Assembly: GCF_010120595.1 (NCBI RefSeq)
Contig: NZ_CP038020.1
Location: 1,550,001-1,614,000 of the forward strand
Length of the DNA stretch: 64,000 bases
Direction: 5' to 3'
Source: Streptococcus thermophilus
GTDB taxonomy: Bacteria; Bacillota; Bacilli; Lactobacillales; Streptococcaceae
Shown piece after piece: positions 44,004 through 58,387 of this stretch. The first letter of the stretch is position 1. Each line of letters opens with the position of its first letter. The notes under the pieces were generated by a model, which was not told the origin of the DNA, did no database searches, and saw only the letters and a program-made list of their open reading frames with translations. A program made the position numbers and the translations under genes.

Positions 44004-44762
44004 CTACTCGAACATAGCGTAGTAGTCTGCGATATCCAATTGATCCTTTTCTTCCTTGGTAAGATCTTTAATGATTTGTCCATCCTTCATAACGATAAGA
44101 CGGTTCCCATATTTTAGAGCATCTTCCATGTGATGGGTAATCATCAAGGCTGTAAGATGGTCTCTCGTCACAAACTCATCAGTCAACTTCATAAGAGCCA
44201 CACTTGTCTTAGGATCCAAGGCTGCGGTGTGCTCATCTAAGAGCAAGAGCTCAGGACGTTTAAGTGTCGCCATTAAGAGGCTAAGGGCTTGACGCTGACC
44301 ACCTGATAGAAGACCCGCTGGTGTTTCCAGGTGTTTTTCCAGACCGTTACTAATCCGTTCAATCAAACCTTGAAACTCCTCGGTATATAGGTGAAGATGA
44401 CGTGATTTAAGGCCTCGTTTTTCGCCACGGTATTTGGCAATCAAAAGGTTTTCCGCAACAGTCATTCGAGGAGCAGTTCCCATTTTAGGATCTTGGAAAA
44501 CACGTGAGAGGTGTTTGGCACGCTTCTCAGCAGGTAGAGCCGTAACCTCCTCACCCATGATAAAAATCTGACCACTAGTCAACATGAGGGTTCCTGCAAT
44601 GACGTTGAAGAGGGTTGATTTTCCGGCACCATTTCCACCAAGGATGGTAATAAAATCACCTTCCCTAATGGTAAGATTGACATGATCCAAAATGATTTTT
44701 TCGGTGTCAAAACCGTTATTAACCTTAACAGTTGCATCTTTGAGTTCTACAATAGCTGTCAT
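44004..44762 (-). CDS. ABC transporter ATPase (TrpZ-like)
   Basis: A 252-aa ABC ATPase: Walker A GGNGAGKSTLF (about 42-52), Q-loop, signature LLSGGQRQALSLLMA, Walker B LLLLDEHTAALDP (note H in place of the usual P) and H-loop MITHHMED. It belongs with the permease and binding protein upstream to the PF04392-type importers often called TrpXYZ in streptococci, proposed for aromatic amino acids. Overlaps the permease gene by 4 nt. Confidence 0.85.
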   Translation of the reverse strand: MTAIVELKDATVKVNNGFDTEKIILDHVNLTIREGDFITILGGNGAGKSTLFNVIAGTLMLTSGQIFIMGEEVTALPAEKRAKHLSRVFQDPKMGTAPRMTVAENLLIAKYRGEKRGLKSRHLHLYTEEFQGLIERISNGLEKHLETPAGLLSGGQRQALSLLMATLKRPELLLLDEHTAALDPKTSVALMKLTDEFVTRDHLTALMITHHMEDALKYGNRLIVMKDGQIIKDLTKEEKDQLDIADYYAMFE

Positions 44763-45628
44763 CGTGATAAGCTCACCCCCTTATAGAATTTTCGGCGCAG
44801 GACAGGCGAAATCAAGCAAAGGGCTAGAACAATCGCACTAAAGAGTTTTAGGTAGTTAGTGTTAAAGCCAAAAGCGATTACAGCTGTCAAAAGGAACTGA
44901 TAAAGGATTGAACCTACACAGATGGCAATCAATCGTTCCAACAAGGTCAAGTTAGTCTCGTACAAGACTTCACCAATGATAATGCTGGCAAGTCCGATGA
45001 CTATAACCCCAATCCCTTTTGAAACGTCGGCATAACCGTCCTGTTGACTAATCAAGGCTCCTGAGAGGGCAATAATACCATTTGAGATAACAAGTCCCAT
45101 CACTTCCATTGAATCCGTATTGATACCGAAAGATTTGGCCATATCGCGGTTATCACCAGTAGCAATGTAGGCTTGGCCTAGGCGCGTGTTAAGAAAGGCA
45201 ATCAAGGAAGCAATAACAATAGTTACAGCTAAGAGACCAACGATTAAGAGGTTGTAATCCTTACTAAAAGGAAACAGATCTTGAATTGTCTTAATATCAA
45301 GGAGACCTAGATTGGCTCTTCCCATTATCATAAGCATGACTGAGTTAAGGGAAGTCATGACCAGAATTCCTGCCAATATCGTTGGAATTTCTCCTTTCGT
45401 ATAAAGGAGACCAGTCACTAGACCAGCAAGACAGCCGGCTATTACAGAAACCAAGGTCGCAAAGATAGGGTTCCAACCAAAATTCATGAGGGTTACTGCT
45501 ACTGCCCCACCTAAAGGGAAGGAACCTTCTGTCGTTAAATCAGGAAAATCTAAGATACGGAAAGTCATGTAAATCCCAAGACCTAAGATTCCGTATAGAA
45601 GACCCTGATAAATGGATGAAATAATCAT
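44759..45628 (-). CDS. ABC transporter permease (TrpY-like)
   Basis: A 289-aa membrane protein with about eight hydrophobic segments and the conserved FRILDFPDLTTEGSFPLGGA (about 23-42) and ATGDNRDMAKSFGINTD (EAA-like loop) of this permease family. It forms the pore for the binding protein 10 nt upstream. Confidence 0.88.
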   Translation of the reverse strand: MIISSIYQGLLYGILGLGIYMTFRILDFPDLTTEGSFPLGGAVAVTLMNFGWNPIFATLVSVIAGCLAGLVTGLLYTKGEIPTILAGILVMTSLNSVMLMIMGRANLGLLDIKTIQDLFPFSKDYNLLIVGLLAVTIVIASLIAFLNTRLGQAYIATGDNRDMAKSFGINTDSMEVMGLVISNGIIALSGALISQQDGYADVSKGIGVIVIGLASIIIGEVLYETNLTLLERLIAICVGSILYQFLLTAVIAFGFNTNYLKLFSAIVLALCLISPVLRRKFYKGVSLSR

Positions 45629-45637
45629 AAGTCCTCC

Positions 45638-46639
45638 TTATTCATCAGCTTTAACAGCAATGTCTGACTGCTTAAGCACATCATCAGGTATGGTGATGTG
45701 AAGATCTCGAGCAACTTTAAGGTTTAGCGTTGGAGTCCCATCATCAATCACATCAACTGGGACATCCTTAACTTTTTTACCTTTAAGAACTTTAACAGCA
45801 CTACGGGCTGTAGCTTTTCCAAGCTCATATTGGTTTTGAGCAACTGAGGCCAAACCGCCTTCTTTAACCATGGTATCAACAGTTGTATAAACGGGAATCT
45901 TAGCTTGATTGGCTAAAGAGATTACTGTTGAGAAAGCTGATGCAATGGTATTATCCTGAGGTATCCAGATGACGTCAACCTTACCAGTCATTACTGACAT
46001 GGTTGTGTTGATTTCATTGGTTGATGGTACAGCGTATTCAACCACATTTAAACCGTCTTGTTCAGCATATTTTTTAAAGCTTTCAACCTGTGATTTGGAA
46101 TTGTCTTCACTTGAAGCGTAGAGAATACCAATTGTTTTGGCGTTTGGTGTCAGTGATTTGACCAATTCTACTGTCTGCTTAATAGGTACTTGATTGGAAG
46201 TTCCTGTGACATTACCTTCCGGATGCTTGAGATCCTTAACTAATTTAGCCCCAACAGGATCTGAGATAGCTCCCATAATGACTGGAATATCCTTGGTAGC
46301 TGCCGCTAGTCCCTGAGCTGCTGGCGTTGCAATACCGATAACAACATCATTTTTATCGTTGACCAATTGTTTAGACATGGTTTGAATCTTCGATTGGTCC
46401 CCTTCGGCATTTAGGAGGGTAATTTGAACCTTGTCCCCTTTATAGCCAGCTTCCTTAAGTCCATCCTCAATACCTTTCTCGATTTGATCCAGGGCATCAT
46501 GAGTGACGAACTGGAGGATTCCAACTTTAACAACCTTATGGGTATTTTGCTGTTCTTTTTTGAACAGATCTGTACCAATAGAGCCGAGCGTCAAGATAGC
46601 TAAGAAAACCAAAGTCAAAATTAAACGCTTGTTTTTCAT
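45638..46639 (-). CDS. ABC transporter substrate-binding protein (TrpX-like, PF04392)
   Basis: A 333-aa periplasmic-type binding protein: N-terminal signal/anchor (about 5-20), then KVGILQFVTHDALDQIEKGIE and IGIATPAAQGLAAATKDIP, IGILYASSEDNS, and VPVDVIDDGTPTLNLKVA, all features of PF04392. No lipobox cysteine is seen (LTLGSIGTDLFKKE). AAGGAG precedes the ATG. The promoter at 46671-46699 shows no T-box or attenuator, so tryptophan control at RNA level is not evident. Confidence 0.87.
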   Translation of the reverse strand: MKNKRLILTLVFLAILTLGSIGTDLFKKEQQNTHKVVKVGILQFVTHDALDQIEKGIEDGLKEAGYKGDKVQITLLNAEGDQSKIQTMSKQLVNDKNDVVIGIATPAAQGLAAATKDIPVIMGAISDPVGAKLVKDLKHPEGNVTGTSNQVPIKQTVELVKSLTPNAKTIGILYASSEDNSKSQVESFKKYAEQDGLNVVEYAVPSTNEINTTMSVMTGKVDVIWIPQDNTIASAFSTVISLANQAKIPVYTTVDTMVKEGGLASVAQNQYELGKATARSAVKVLKGKKVKDVPVDVIDDGTPTLNLKVARDLHITIPDDVLKQSDIAVKADE

Positions 46640-46670
46640 ATCAGTCTCCTTATATAAATTCTTACTCTCT

Positions 46671-46699
46671 ATTGTAAGTCATTTTCAGTTAACTAGCAA
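46671..46699 (-). promoter_or_regulatory. Promoter of the TrpXYZ-like operon
   Basis: -35 TTGCTA (46699-46694), 17-bp spacer, -10 TACAAT (46676-46671), leader of about 30 nt. Confidence 0.65.
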
Positions 46700-46732
46700 T
46701 ATTCTTAATTTATAAAAAAACTTTTAAAGAAG

Positions 46733-46762
46733 AAAAAACCAGAAGATAGCTTCTGGTTTTTT
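46733..46762. terminator. Terminator of the DUF4649 gene
   Basis: AAAAAACCAGAAG / CTTCTGGTTTTTT, 13-bp perfect stem, loop ATAG. Confidence 0.88.
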
Positions 46763-46774
46763 TCTCATTTTTTC

Positions 46775-46996
46775 TTACTGATATTGAGCTAAGTCTAACT
46801 TCATAATATGGAAGTAAAGGTCACCGAATTGTCCTTTGTATTCAATATCATGGCCGTTGATGGTTACCTTAGTTACTGGCGTTGAGTCTGGTATGGCAAT
46901 CCAACAGGCTTGCTGAGCTCTAACGAATTCATTGTAATCTTCAAATGAGATATGGCATTCTTGCTTAGCTGCATTTAGATAAGAAATTTCAATCAT
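46775..46996 (-). CDS. DUF4649 family protein
   Basis: A 73-aa small soluble protein (MIEISYLNAAKQECHISFED start, GDLYFHIMKLDL end) matching a streptococcal family without known role. AAGGAGGTCCTACC precedes the ATG. Monocistronic with a strong terminator. Confidence 0.75.
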   Translation of the reverse strand: MIEISYLNAAKQECHISFEDYNEFVRAQQACWIAIPDSTPVTKVTINGHDIEYKGQFGDLYFHIMKLDLAQYQ

Positions 46997-47099
46997 GGTA
47001 GGACCTCCTTATAATCCTTTAACTGAAGTATAGCTTACACTTCCTAAAAGGCAAAGTCAACTCTGACGACTTAGGAAAGTATCACGCATGGGTATACAA

Positions 47100-47131
47100 A
47101 TAGACCCCATAACAAATGTTGTGAGGTCTAT
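47100..47131 (-). terminator. Possible terminator after the adhesin pseudogene
   Basis: Minus-strand ATAGACC...GGTCTAT with inner partial pairing and TTTG; imperfect. Confidence 0.35.
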
Positions 47132-47179
47132 ATTGATTGGAATCAGAATTCTACTGCCCTAAACGACTGCTAATTGATT

Positions 47180-48821
47180 TCAACATTTGCGTCGTTTTCA
47201 AGTATAGAATCCCATTTCTGCTAGAAGAATTGCCAGACCAACAAATGCAAGATCTGAACTCTCACTACCAGTTTCTGGATGGACAAAATCCTTAGTATCT
47301 TCAGGTTCTGGTTGTGATTGTGGAGTTATCTGTGACCCTGGAGTTGGAGTCACAGTATGTTAGTAGATGTGCTGAGTATTACCATTTTCATCTACTACTC
47401 TTCTCAAATTAATAACTCGGGATTTCTTTCTTCTCTTGTTCGCCATCTTCTGTTGGGGAACAAGAAAATTCAGCTTTTGCTTGTTCCCCATCAACTGTAG
47501 GATTTCCTGGAATTTCCTTACCATTCTTATCTACAAATGACCTAACTGGCAATACAGAGTAGGTGGGTAGGTCGCTGAATCCTTAGTTCCGTTCACATCT
47601 TCATGAACCACTGTAACTGCTGGGACAGGTCCTGTAAGTTCAGTTTCTGGTGTGAATGTTACTGTACCATCTGCAGCTACCTTGTAACTACCAAGACATG
47701 AAATAGTCTTGGTAGTGGTGCTATCTTCAAATGTAACTGGAACGGCATCATTTATTGATACACGGCTGTCACCTTCTATAAAGATTGGCTTTCCTGTTTG
47801 AGTTGCACTCTTATTACCAACTGAAGTAACTGGTGTGACAGTTGGTCTATACTTATCAGTTGCAGTCTTAAGAGCATTATCTGACATTCTACCATCTCTA
47901 TCACGACCAACTGAAGCCGTAAGAGAAACTGTTACACCCTTGGCAGTCCCAGTAAATCCTGGGTCTGGTACAAAGGTAACCTATACAGTCAGCTCATATA
48001 AGTAGATTTCTTTTCCTTCTACAGTCAAAACAGGATCATTGATTACATTTCCAGTTGTTGGATCGACAAGCTTGGACAGATAATCAAAATCAGGTGTGAT
48101 TTTAACTTTCTCATTATTATTATTTGTTCCTTCAATAGCGAATTCTGGAGTAGCAGTTTGACTAACTCCTTGAACATCCATAGATGTCTTGTCTTCCCCT
48201 TCAAGTTCTTTTGGAGTAACAGTTGGAATATGGAATATATAGTCCATCCATGCTATCCCAGACTTCATTTATAGAAGAATGTGCTTCTTTGTCTTTAGAA
48301 ACTCAATCAGTTGTATAGCCGTTGTTATCAGTAATCTGATTCAGTATTCATTATGGCTACCTCAGTTGCCTCTAATTCATTATTTACAGCAAGTGCTGAA
48401 GTATTTGTCTAACCGTTAGCAACTACCAAATTCTCTAAGGAGGCTTGAGCTATGAAAGATGATTCATGATTCTTGGCTTCTGATGTTTGACTTGATGAAT
48501 CCATCGATTTATCAGTTCCACTACCATTATCTGTAGATTGAGAAGCTTCAGCTTTAACTCTTGCTTGGCTATCTGTAACTGATGTTGCAGTTTCACTTGT
48601 TGCTTCGCTCGCAATAATTAATGCCAATGTACTATTATAGTTGTGCATCTTGACTAGTGGTGTAGCGGCACTGTTTGAACTTCTGTAGTTAACTCGTCTG
48701 TTAAAACTTTGTTATCAGTACCAAACATCACAAGAGTTCCAAGTAAGACAGAGCACACGGCTACATTGAGTTTACGAATTGAAAATCTACTTATACAATT
48801 ATTTAATAAATCTTTACCCAC
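47180..48821 (-). pseudogene. LPXTG-type surface adhesin with CshA-like repeats, degraded
   Basis: The GTG at 48821 (GGAGG upstream) starts an YSIRK-type signal peptide (FSIRKLNVAVCSVLLGTLVM), then a Ser/Thr/Ala-rich N-terminal part, then scattered pieces of CshA-type fibril repeats (GTVTFTPETELTGPVPAVTV near 47640; FDYLSKLVDPTTGNVI near 48060). Near the 3' end come HPETG (degenerate LPXTG), a membrane helix and KRRK, with a TGA just before KRRK. At least four frame changes or stops break it and the mature part is short, so internal deletion is likely too. In intact form it would be a sortase-anchored adhesin of oral relatives. Confidence 0.8.
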
Positions 48822-48839
48822 TTTGGTAATCCTCCACAC

Positions 48840-49494
48840 CCAACATTAAAGCATCTTACCCCTCAATGAGATTAAAAGTATTTTAAAATATTAATCGTTT
48901 AACATTCTAACACGATCAGTAAAGTAAATTTATTTTTTGTATAAATATATCTTTATCCAAGTCTATATAAAATATATGCGTATGTTTAGCAGTATTTAAA
49001 ATTGTTCAAAAAGATAATTTTAAGATTTCATTATTTTAAAGAAAGCGATTATATTAATTAATTTTAAAAAATGAATTCAAAGGAAATGTTTAAATTTCTA
49101 AATCTTAATGATTATGGTTAACTTCATAAAACGTCTCTTCATTATCTTTTTGAAAGTTTTTAGGAGCTTTAACAAATTTCAAAAGCACTCTTAAAATAAA
49201 TGTAGCTAAGACAATATATTTCTAGGCAAATTATCTTAAGCAATTGAATTTAGCTAGCGATTTAAAATAGGAGTGTAAAGCGTAAACTATTACAGCTATA
49301 CCTGAATCTTCTAGGAATTTACAATCAAAATAAAAGCTAAGATTCAAAGAAAAATCATGTAATTTATCATAATACTCATTTATAACCAACTCAGCTATTT
49401 TATATACCCCCATTAATCCACTTCCTCAAATATAATCTATATAGTATTTTCCACTAGATAAATTTTATAGTTAAATAGAATATAAAACTAAAAA
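48840..49494. other. AT-rich intergenic region with one doubtful small ORF
   Basis: Very AT-rich. The only candidate is a 60-codon minus-strand ORF (49231-49413, MGVYKIAELVINEYYDKLHD start) with GAGG 9 nt upstream and no recognisable family; it may be a gene fragment. No structured RNA is apparent. Confidence 0.4.
49487..49494. repeat. Left 8-bp flank of the ISL3 element (imperfect target duplication)
   Basis: ACTAAAAA here versus AATAAAAA at 50906-50913: 7 of 8 identical, as expected of an old 8-bp duplication, but the sequence is low in complexity. Confidence 0.45.
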
Positions 49495-50905
49495 GGCTTT
49501 ATAATTTTTGTAGTGGGTAAAACTACTGTAGGGATTATAGAGCTTTTTGAGTGTACACAAAAAGTCCCATAAGAACTATAATGAAAAGCAACCAAACCAT
49601 CATTAGGAAGAACTTATGAGACTTATTAAGAATAACACAGAATTAATCGGAATCAAAGACCAAAATATCAACATTTCACTTGTTTTTGAAACTGACACTC
49701 ATATCGAGATTCAAGCAAAACTTGATTACCCTGCACCATCATGTCCTCATTGCCATGGAAAGATGATCAAGTACGACTTTCAAAAGCCTTCTAAAATCCC
49801 TCTTCTCGAGCAAGCGGGAACACCAACTCTACTACGTCTGAAAAAACGTCGTTTCCAGTGTAAAAGTTGTAGAAGTGTCACGGTAGCTGAGACATCTATC
49901 GTTGAGAAAAACTGCCAAATCTCCAATCTAGTCCGACAAAAAGTTACACAACTCCTAACTGAGAAAGTGTCACTAACTGATATTGCAAGAAGACTTCGCG
50001 TGTCGACGTCCACTGTCTATCGTAAGCTTGATCAGTTTACTTTCAAGGAACATTATGACAAACTCCCTGCTGTTATGTCCTGGGATGAGTTTGGGTTCAA
50101 GAAAGGGGAATTGGCTTTTGTAGCGCAGAATTATGAGACAAACGAACTCATAACCATCCTTGATAATCACCGCCAAACTACTATACGAAACTACTTTTTG
50201 AAGTATCCATTGAAAGTCCGATAACAGGTACAGTTTATCACGATGGATATGTCTGGAGCTTATATTCCACTGGCTCGCAAGCTCTTTCCAAACGCAAAAA
50301 TCGTTCTTGATCGTTTCCACATCATCCAGCACCTTGGACGTGCCTTTTTAAAGACAAGAATTGCAATTATGAACCAGTTCGATAAGAAGTCACTACCCTA
50401 TCGAGCCCTGAAAAATCACTGGCGACTCTTCCAAAAAGACAGATGTAAGTTATCTCTCAACTCTTTCTATTTAAAGACTTTCCGTCAAACTTTAGTACCA
50501 CATGAAGTCGTTGCGAAGACACTAGTCTTTTCAAAAGAGCTTACTGACTACTATACACTTTATCAGCTTTTGCTTTTTCACTTTCAGGAGAAGAGAGTAG
50601 ATGAGTTCTTTGAACTGATAGAGGAAAATAGGAGCAAGGTCAATCATTATTTTCAAACTGTCTTTAGGACTTTTCTTAGACACAAGCAATACATCAAAAA
50701 CGCACTAGAAACGGACTATTCAAATGCGAAACTTGAAGCGACTAATAAGTTGATCAAAGACATCAAACGTTTGGGCTTCGGTTTTAGAAACTTTATCAAC
50801 TTTAAGAAGCGTGTCTTCATCACACTGAACATACATAAAAAAAGGACCTATCCGGTCCTCTCTAGATGTTAGCTTTTCGTCACCCACTACAGTTGACAAA
50901 GAGCC
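49495..50905 (+). mobile_element. ISL3-family insertion sequence (IS1167-like), inactivated
   Basis: A 1411-bp element bounded by imperfect 24-bp inverted repeats (49495-49518 and 50882-50905), both ending in TGTAGTGGGT inside, with outer GGCT. IS1167 of S. pneumoniae (about 1.4 kb) has the same end, GGCTCTTTGTCAACTG. It encodes one transposase, interrupted by a stop codon. It lies between the adhesin remnant and the pyk terminator. Confidence 0.88.
49616..50872 (+). pseudogene. ISL3-family transposase with one nonsense codon
   Basis: Reading frame from ATG 49616 to 50872 stays in phase through both halves, with a single TAA at 50222-50224 (KVR-stop-QVQFITMDMSG). The N-terminal zinc-finger (CPHCHGKM, CKSC), an HTH (LTDIARRLRVSTSTVYRKL) and the DDE domain (SWDEFGFKK; MDMSGAYIPLARKLFPNAKI; SNAKLEATNKLIKDIKR) are all present, giving about 418 aa, the usual ISL3 length. 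The lone nonsense codon should abolish transposition. Confidence 0.88.
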
Positions 50906-50910
50906 AATAA

Positions 50911-50940
50911 AAAAAGAAGATCCTCACGGACCTTCTTTAT
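50911..50940 (-). terminator. Terminator of pyk
   Basis: Minus-strand AAAGAAGGTCC-GTGA-GGATCTTCTTT followed by TTTTATT, 19 nt past the pyk stop and directly against the right end of the IS element. Confidence 0.8.
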
Positions 50941-50958
50941 ATTTAAGTATAACTTATA

Positions 50959-52461
50959 TTATTTAACTGTGCGGATACGCATAGTATTTGTATTACCAGA
51001 ACCAACTGGAACACCAGCAACAATAACAATGTTATCACCTGATTCTACAAGACCTGATTCAAGAGCAACACGCTCAGCAACTTCAAACATATCATCAGTA
51101 GATGAAGGTATTTCAGTAACAACTGGAATAACACCCCAGTTAAGCATCAATGATTTTTGAGTAAGTTCATCGAATGTTATTGCCAAGATGTCAGCTTCTG
51201 GACGGTATTTAGAAATCAAACGAGCTGTGTTACCAGATTCAGTAAGTGCAACAATAAGTTTGATATCCATTGAGTTAGTAGCATCTTTAACTGCAGATGC
51301 AACAGCTTCAGTTTTACTTGAGCGATCAAATGTTGATGAATCAAGACGACCATACTCTTTAAGAAGAGTTTGAGCGTTTTTATTAATTGTAGCCATTGTA
51401 CGAACTGATTCAACTGGATATTTACCATTTGCAGACTCACCAGAAAGCATTGTCGCATCAGTACCATCGATAACTGCGTTAAACACGTCAGATACTTCAG
51501 AACGAGTTGGACGTGGTTTTTCTGTCATTGTTTCAAGCATGTTTGTAGCTGTAACAACAATTTTACCAGCAGCATTTACTTTAGTGATAATCATTTTTTG
51601 GTAAACTGGAACCATTTCGAATGGTACTTCGATACCCATGTCACCACGAGCGATCATGATACCATCAGCAGCTTCAATGATTTCATCGATATTATCGATA
51701 CCTTGTTGGTTTTCGATTTTAGCCAACAATTTAACGTGGCCGTTTCCAGTTTCTTCACAGATAGCACGTACTTCTTGTACATCTTTCGCAGTACGTACAA
51801 ATGAGATTGCGATAAAGTTAATACCTTGTTCGAGACCAAAACGAATATCAGCATTATCACGTTCAGCAAGTGCTGGGAAAGGAATTTTAGTGTAAGGGAT
51901 GTTTACACCTTTTTGTTTAGCAATAATACCATCATTTTCAACTTCAACGATGAATTCACGTTTTTCAGCATCCTTGTCTACAACACGAAGACCAAGTTTA
52001 CCATCATCCACAAGAACTTGTTTACCAACTTCTACATCGTCGAAAATGTCAAGTGCACCAGCAACGTTCAAAGCAATAACGTCGCGAGTTGATTTGATAC
52101 CTTGTTTAGTAGCAATACGGATTTGTTCACCAGTTTTGTATGCATACTCTTTAGCATCACCTTCAAACAATTCAGTACGGATTTCAGGTCCCTTAGTGTC
52201 AAGAAGGAAACCTACTTTTTGACCAGCAATAGATTCAGCCATACGTACGACATCCATACGTTCACCTTGCTCAGCGTGGTCACCATGTGAGAAGTTGAAA
52301 CGGAAAACGTTAGCACCTTCCTCGATCAATTGAGCAATGTTTTTAGCAGATGCATCAGGGTCAAGTTTTTCACTCCAGTAACCATCTTCACCAAATTTCT
52401 TGCCACCACGGATTTCAACCGCAGGACCAAGTGTAGCAACTATTTTTACGCGTTTATTCAT
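50959..52461 (-). CDS. pyk: Pyruvate kinase
   Basis: A 500-aa glycolytic enzyme that makes pyruvate and ATP from PEP. IVATLGPAV (5-13), NFSHGDH, MIARGDMGIEVP with its Lys region LLAKIENQQG, and TATNMLETMTEKPRPTRSEVSD are the active-site and domain blocks. The C-terminal allosteric domain is complete. Start at 52461 (MNKRVKIVATLGP) has AAGGGAG upstream. It follows pfkA by 69 nt in the conserved pfkA-pyk operon. Confidence 0.97.
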   Translation of the reverse strand: MNKRVKIVATLGPAVEIRGGKKFGEDGYWSEKLDPDASAKNIAQLIEEGANVFRFNFSHGDHAEQGERMDVVRMAESIAGQKVGFLLDTKGPEIRTELFEGDAKEYAYKTGEQIRIATKQGIKSTRDVIALNVAGALDIFDDVEVGKQVLVDDGKLGLRVVDKDAEKREFIVEVENDGIIAKQKGVNIPYTKIPFPALAERDNADIRFGLEQGINFIAISFVRTAKDVQEVRAICEETGNGHVKLLAKIENQQGIDNIDEIIEAADGIMIARGDMGIEVPFEMVPVYQKMIITKVNAAGKIVVTATNMLETMTEKPRPTRSEVSDVFNAVIDGTDATMLSGESANGKYPVESVRTMATINKNAQTLLKEYGRLDSSTFDRSSKTEAVASAVKDATNSMDIKLIVALTESGNTARLISKYRPEADILAITFDELTQKSLMLNWGVIPVVTEIPSSTDDMFEVAERVALESGLVESGDNIVIVAGVPVGSGNTNTMRIRTVK

Positions 52462-52530
52462 GATATATAAAACTCCCTTATATTTATTGTCGCTTTTGCG
52501 ACGGATTAACAATAATTAGTAGAACCGCTA

Positions 52531-56753
<4,223 letters not shown>

Positions 56754-56834
56754 GAAGGGCTCCTTTCAACATTATTTTTTGTCAAATAATAATTTAGGTT
56801 TCTAGAAAAAATTAAAGAAATCTATTCAAATAGT

Positions 56835-56843
56835 ATTATATCA
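56835..56843 (-). promoter_or_regulatory. dnaE extended -10 promoter
   Basis: Minus strand TGATATAAT (TATAAT 56840-56835), no clear -35; leader of about 75 nt. Confidence 0.45.
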
Positions 56844-56857
56844 CAAGTTTTTAAGCA

Positions 56858-56887
56858 TATTAAAAGCAGAACCAAGGGTTCTGCTTT
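56858..56887 (-). terminator. Terminator of the Sua5/YciO gene
   Basis: Minus-strand AAAGCAGAACC-CTT-GGTTCTGCTTT followed by TAAT, just after the stop codon. Confidence 0.8.
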
Positions 56888-56905
56888 CTTGAAGACATTA
56901 TTTTC

Positions 56906-57691
56906 TTAATAATACTCACCTTGACGGTAGTTCCAAGAATTAAAGTGGTCTGAAAGGTTCATCATAATTTTATCTATATCAAGACCCTTACGGATAACTA
57001 CTGGACATGGTTCTACTGAACGGCTTCCCTCACCTTGTTCAGGAATTAATTTACCGCCTGCATCAACCATTGATACCATAACACCTTGTTCATAACGTGT
57101 TTCAACAGTTTTATCAGGCTGAATTGACGCAACGTATTCATCAGCTTCAATGACAAGGTCAACAGCATTTTCAATACGTTCACCAATACCTTCAACCTTA
57201 CCACGGTTACCTTTACCTGAAGGGTTTGCTGATGAAGCATAAACCATTTTACCTTCTTTTTCCCACATTTCTTTAGCAATTTGCTCACCAGGTTTACCAA
57301 ATTTAATAACGAAACATGATGTTCCACGTGCATCAGTCATAAGCTCTTCACGGCCATCACCAAATGCTTGGAGTTTTGCGTAAGCATCCTCACGCCACGG
57401 AAGAATACATCCAAGAAGAATGTCTTCATCCCAGTGCTTTTGATAGAAAGCATCAATTTCAGGAGTCAATTGTGCCAATGCACGCAACTCATCCATGCTT
57501 CCGCAAAGAACAACACCTGGTTTGTTACGGTTACGTTCTTTAGCTTCGAATTTACGTTCCAAACCAGCTTTATCGCTAGTCATAATAATATAACCAACTT
57601 TAGTTGGTGTAACGATACATCCACCTTCACCTTTAAGAATTTCAAAACCTTCTTGGTTAAGGTTACCATCCCATTGGACATGTTTAGTCAT
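56906..57691 (-). CDS. Sua5/YciO/YrdC family protein
   Basis: A 261-aa member of the threonylcarbamoyl-AMP synthase superfamily: CIVTPTKVGYIIMTSD (25-40, where TsaC has PTDTVYGL), KERNRNKPGVVLCG (KxR motif) and YASSANPSGKGNRG (SxN motif). It is longer and diverges from canonical TsaC/Sua5, so it is probably the YciO-like paralogue of unknown role rather than the tRNA t6A enzyme. ATG at 57691 has GGAGAA upstream. Not in an operon with the leu genes; gap 96 nt. Confidence 0.75.
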   Translation of the reverse strand: MTKHVQWDGNLNQEGFEILKGEGGCIVTPTKVGYIIMTSDKAGLERKFEAKERNRNKPGVVLCGSMDELRALAQLTPEIDAFYQKHWDEDILLGCILPWREDAYAKLQAFGDGREELMTDARGTSCFVIKFGKPGEQIAKEMWEKEGKMVYASSANPSGKGNRGKVEGIGERIENAVDLVIEADEYVASIQPDKTVETRYEQGVMVSMVDAGGKLIPEQGEGSRSVEPCPVVIRKGLDIDKIMMNLSDHFNSWNYRQGEYY

Positions 57692-57787
57692 AATGTGTGT
57701 TCTCCATTTAATTTATAATACATATATTTTACCATGTTCATAGCTATCAGGCAAGTAATTTTCGGAATATTCGAAAATATAAGACTA

Positions 57788-58378
57788 TTACTGCCAATAG
57801 CTTGGACGATGTTTTTCGTACTCGGTTATCAAATCCTCATACTGCATGGTAATCCCTATATCATCTAATCCATTTAAAAGTTTATGTTTCCATTCACCAT
57901 CAATTTCAAAAGTGAACTCACCAACCGGTGAAATAATTTTTTGTTGTTCTAAGTCTACCGTCACTTCATCAGTAGGTTTTAATTGTTCCAATTTTCGACG
58001 TACTTCTATCGGTTGAACAATTGGTAACATCCCATTATTAAGTTCATTATTATAGTGAATGTCTCCGAAGGAACCTGCAATAACAACTTTAAATCCGTAG
58101 TCAGCTAGGGCCCACGCAGCATGTTCACGAGATGAACCTGCACCGAAATTATCGCCTGTTATTAAAATAGTTGCTTTACGATATTCAGGTCGGTTAAAAA
58201 CAAAATCAGGATCCTCAGTGTATTTGTTATCTTTATAACGCCAAGAATACATCAAATATTTTCCAAAACCTTTTTTGTCAATCAGTTTGAGAAACTGTTT
58301 GGGAAGAATCTGGTCGGTATCGATGTTATCATTCATCAATGGAACTGTCGTACCGGTATAAATGGTAAATTTTTCCAT
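57788..58378 (-). CDS. leuD: 3-isopropylmalate dehydratase small subunit
   Basis: A 196-aa swivel-domain subunit: [14 protein letters not shown] (17-30), [17 protein letters not shown] and [19 protein letters not shown] are the conserved blocks. With LeuC it isomerises 2- to 3-isopropylmalate. GGAGG lies upstream of the ATG; 9 nt after leuC. Last gene of leuA-leuB-DUF1294-leuC-leuD. Confidence 0.96.
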   Translation of the reverse strand: MEKFTIYTGTTVPLMNDNIDTDQILPKQFLKLIDKKGFGKYLMYSWRYKDNKYTEDPDFVFNRPEYRKATILITGDNFGAGSSREHAAWALADYGFKVVIAGSFGDIHYNNELNNGMLPIVQPIEVRRKLEQLKPTDEVTVDLEQQKIISPVGEFTFEIDGEWKHKLLNGLDDIGITMQYEDLITEYEKHRPSYWQ

Positions 58379-58387
58379 GTTTCCTCC

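Noticed and set aside
46640-46700. T-box or tryptophan attenuator in front of the TrpXYZ-like operon
   Set aside because: The leader is only about 30 nt from the predicted start; no T-box motif or terminator.
49231-49413. 60-aa minus-strand ORF as a real gene
   Set aside because: It has a possible SD but no recognisable family, lies in decayed DNA and has no clear promoter; kept only as a remark in the intergenic entry.
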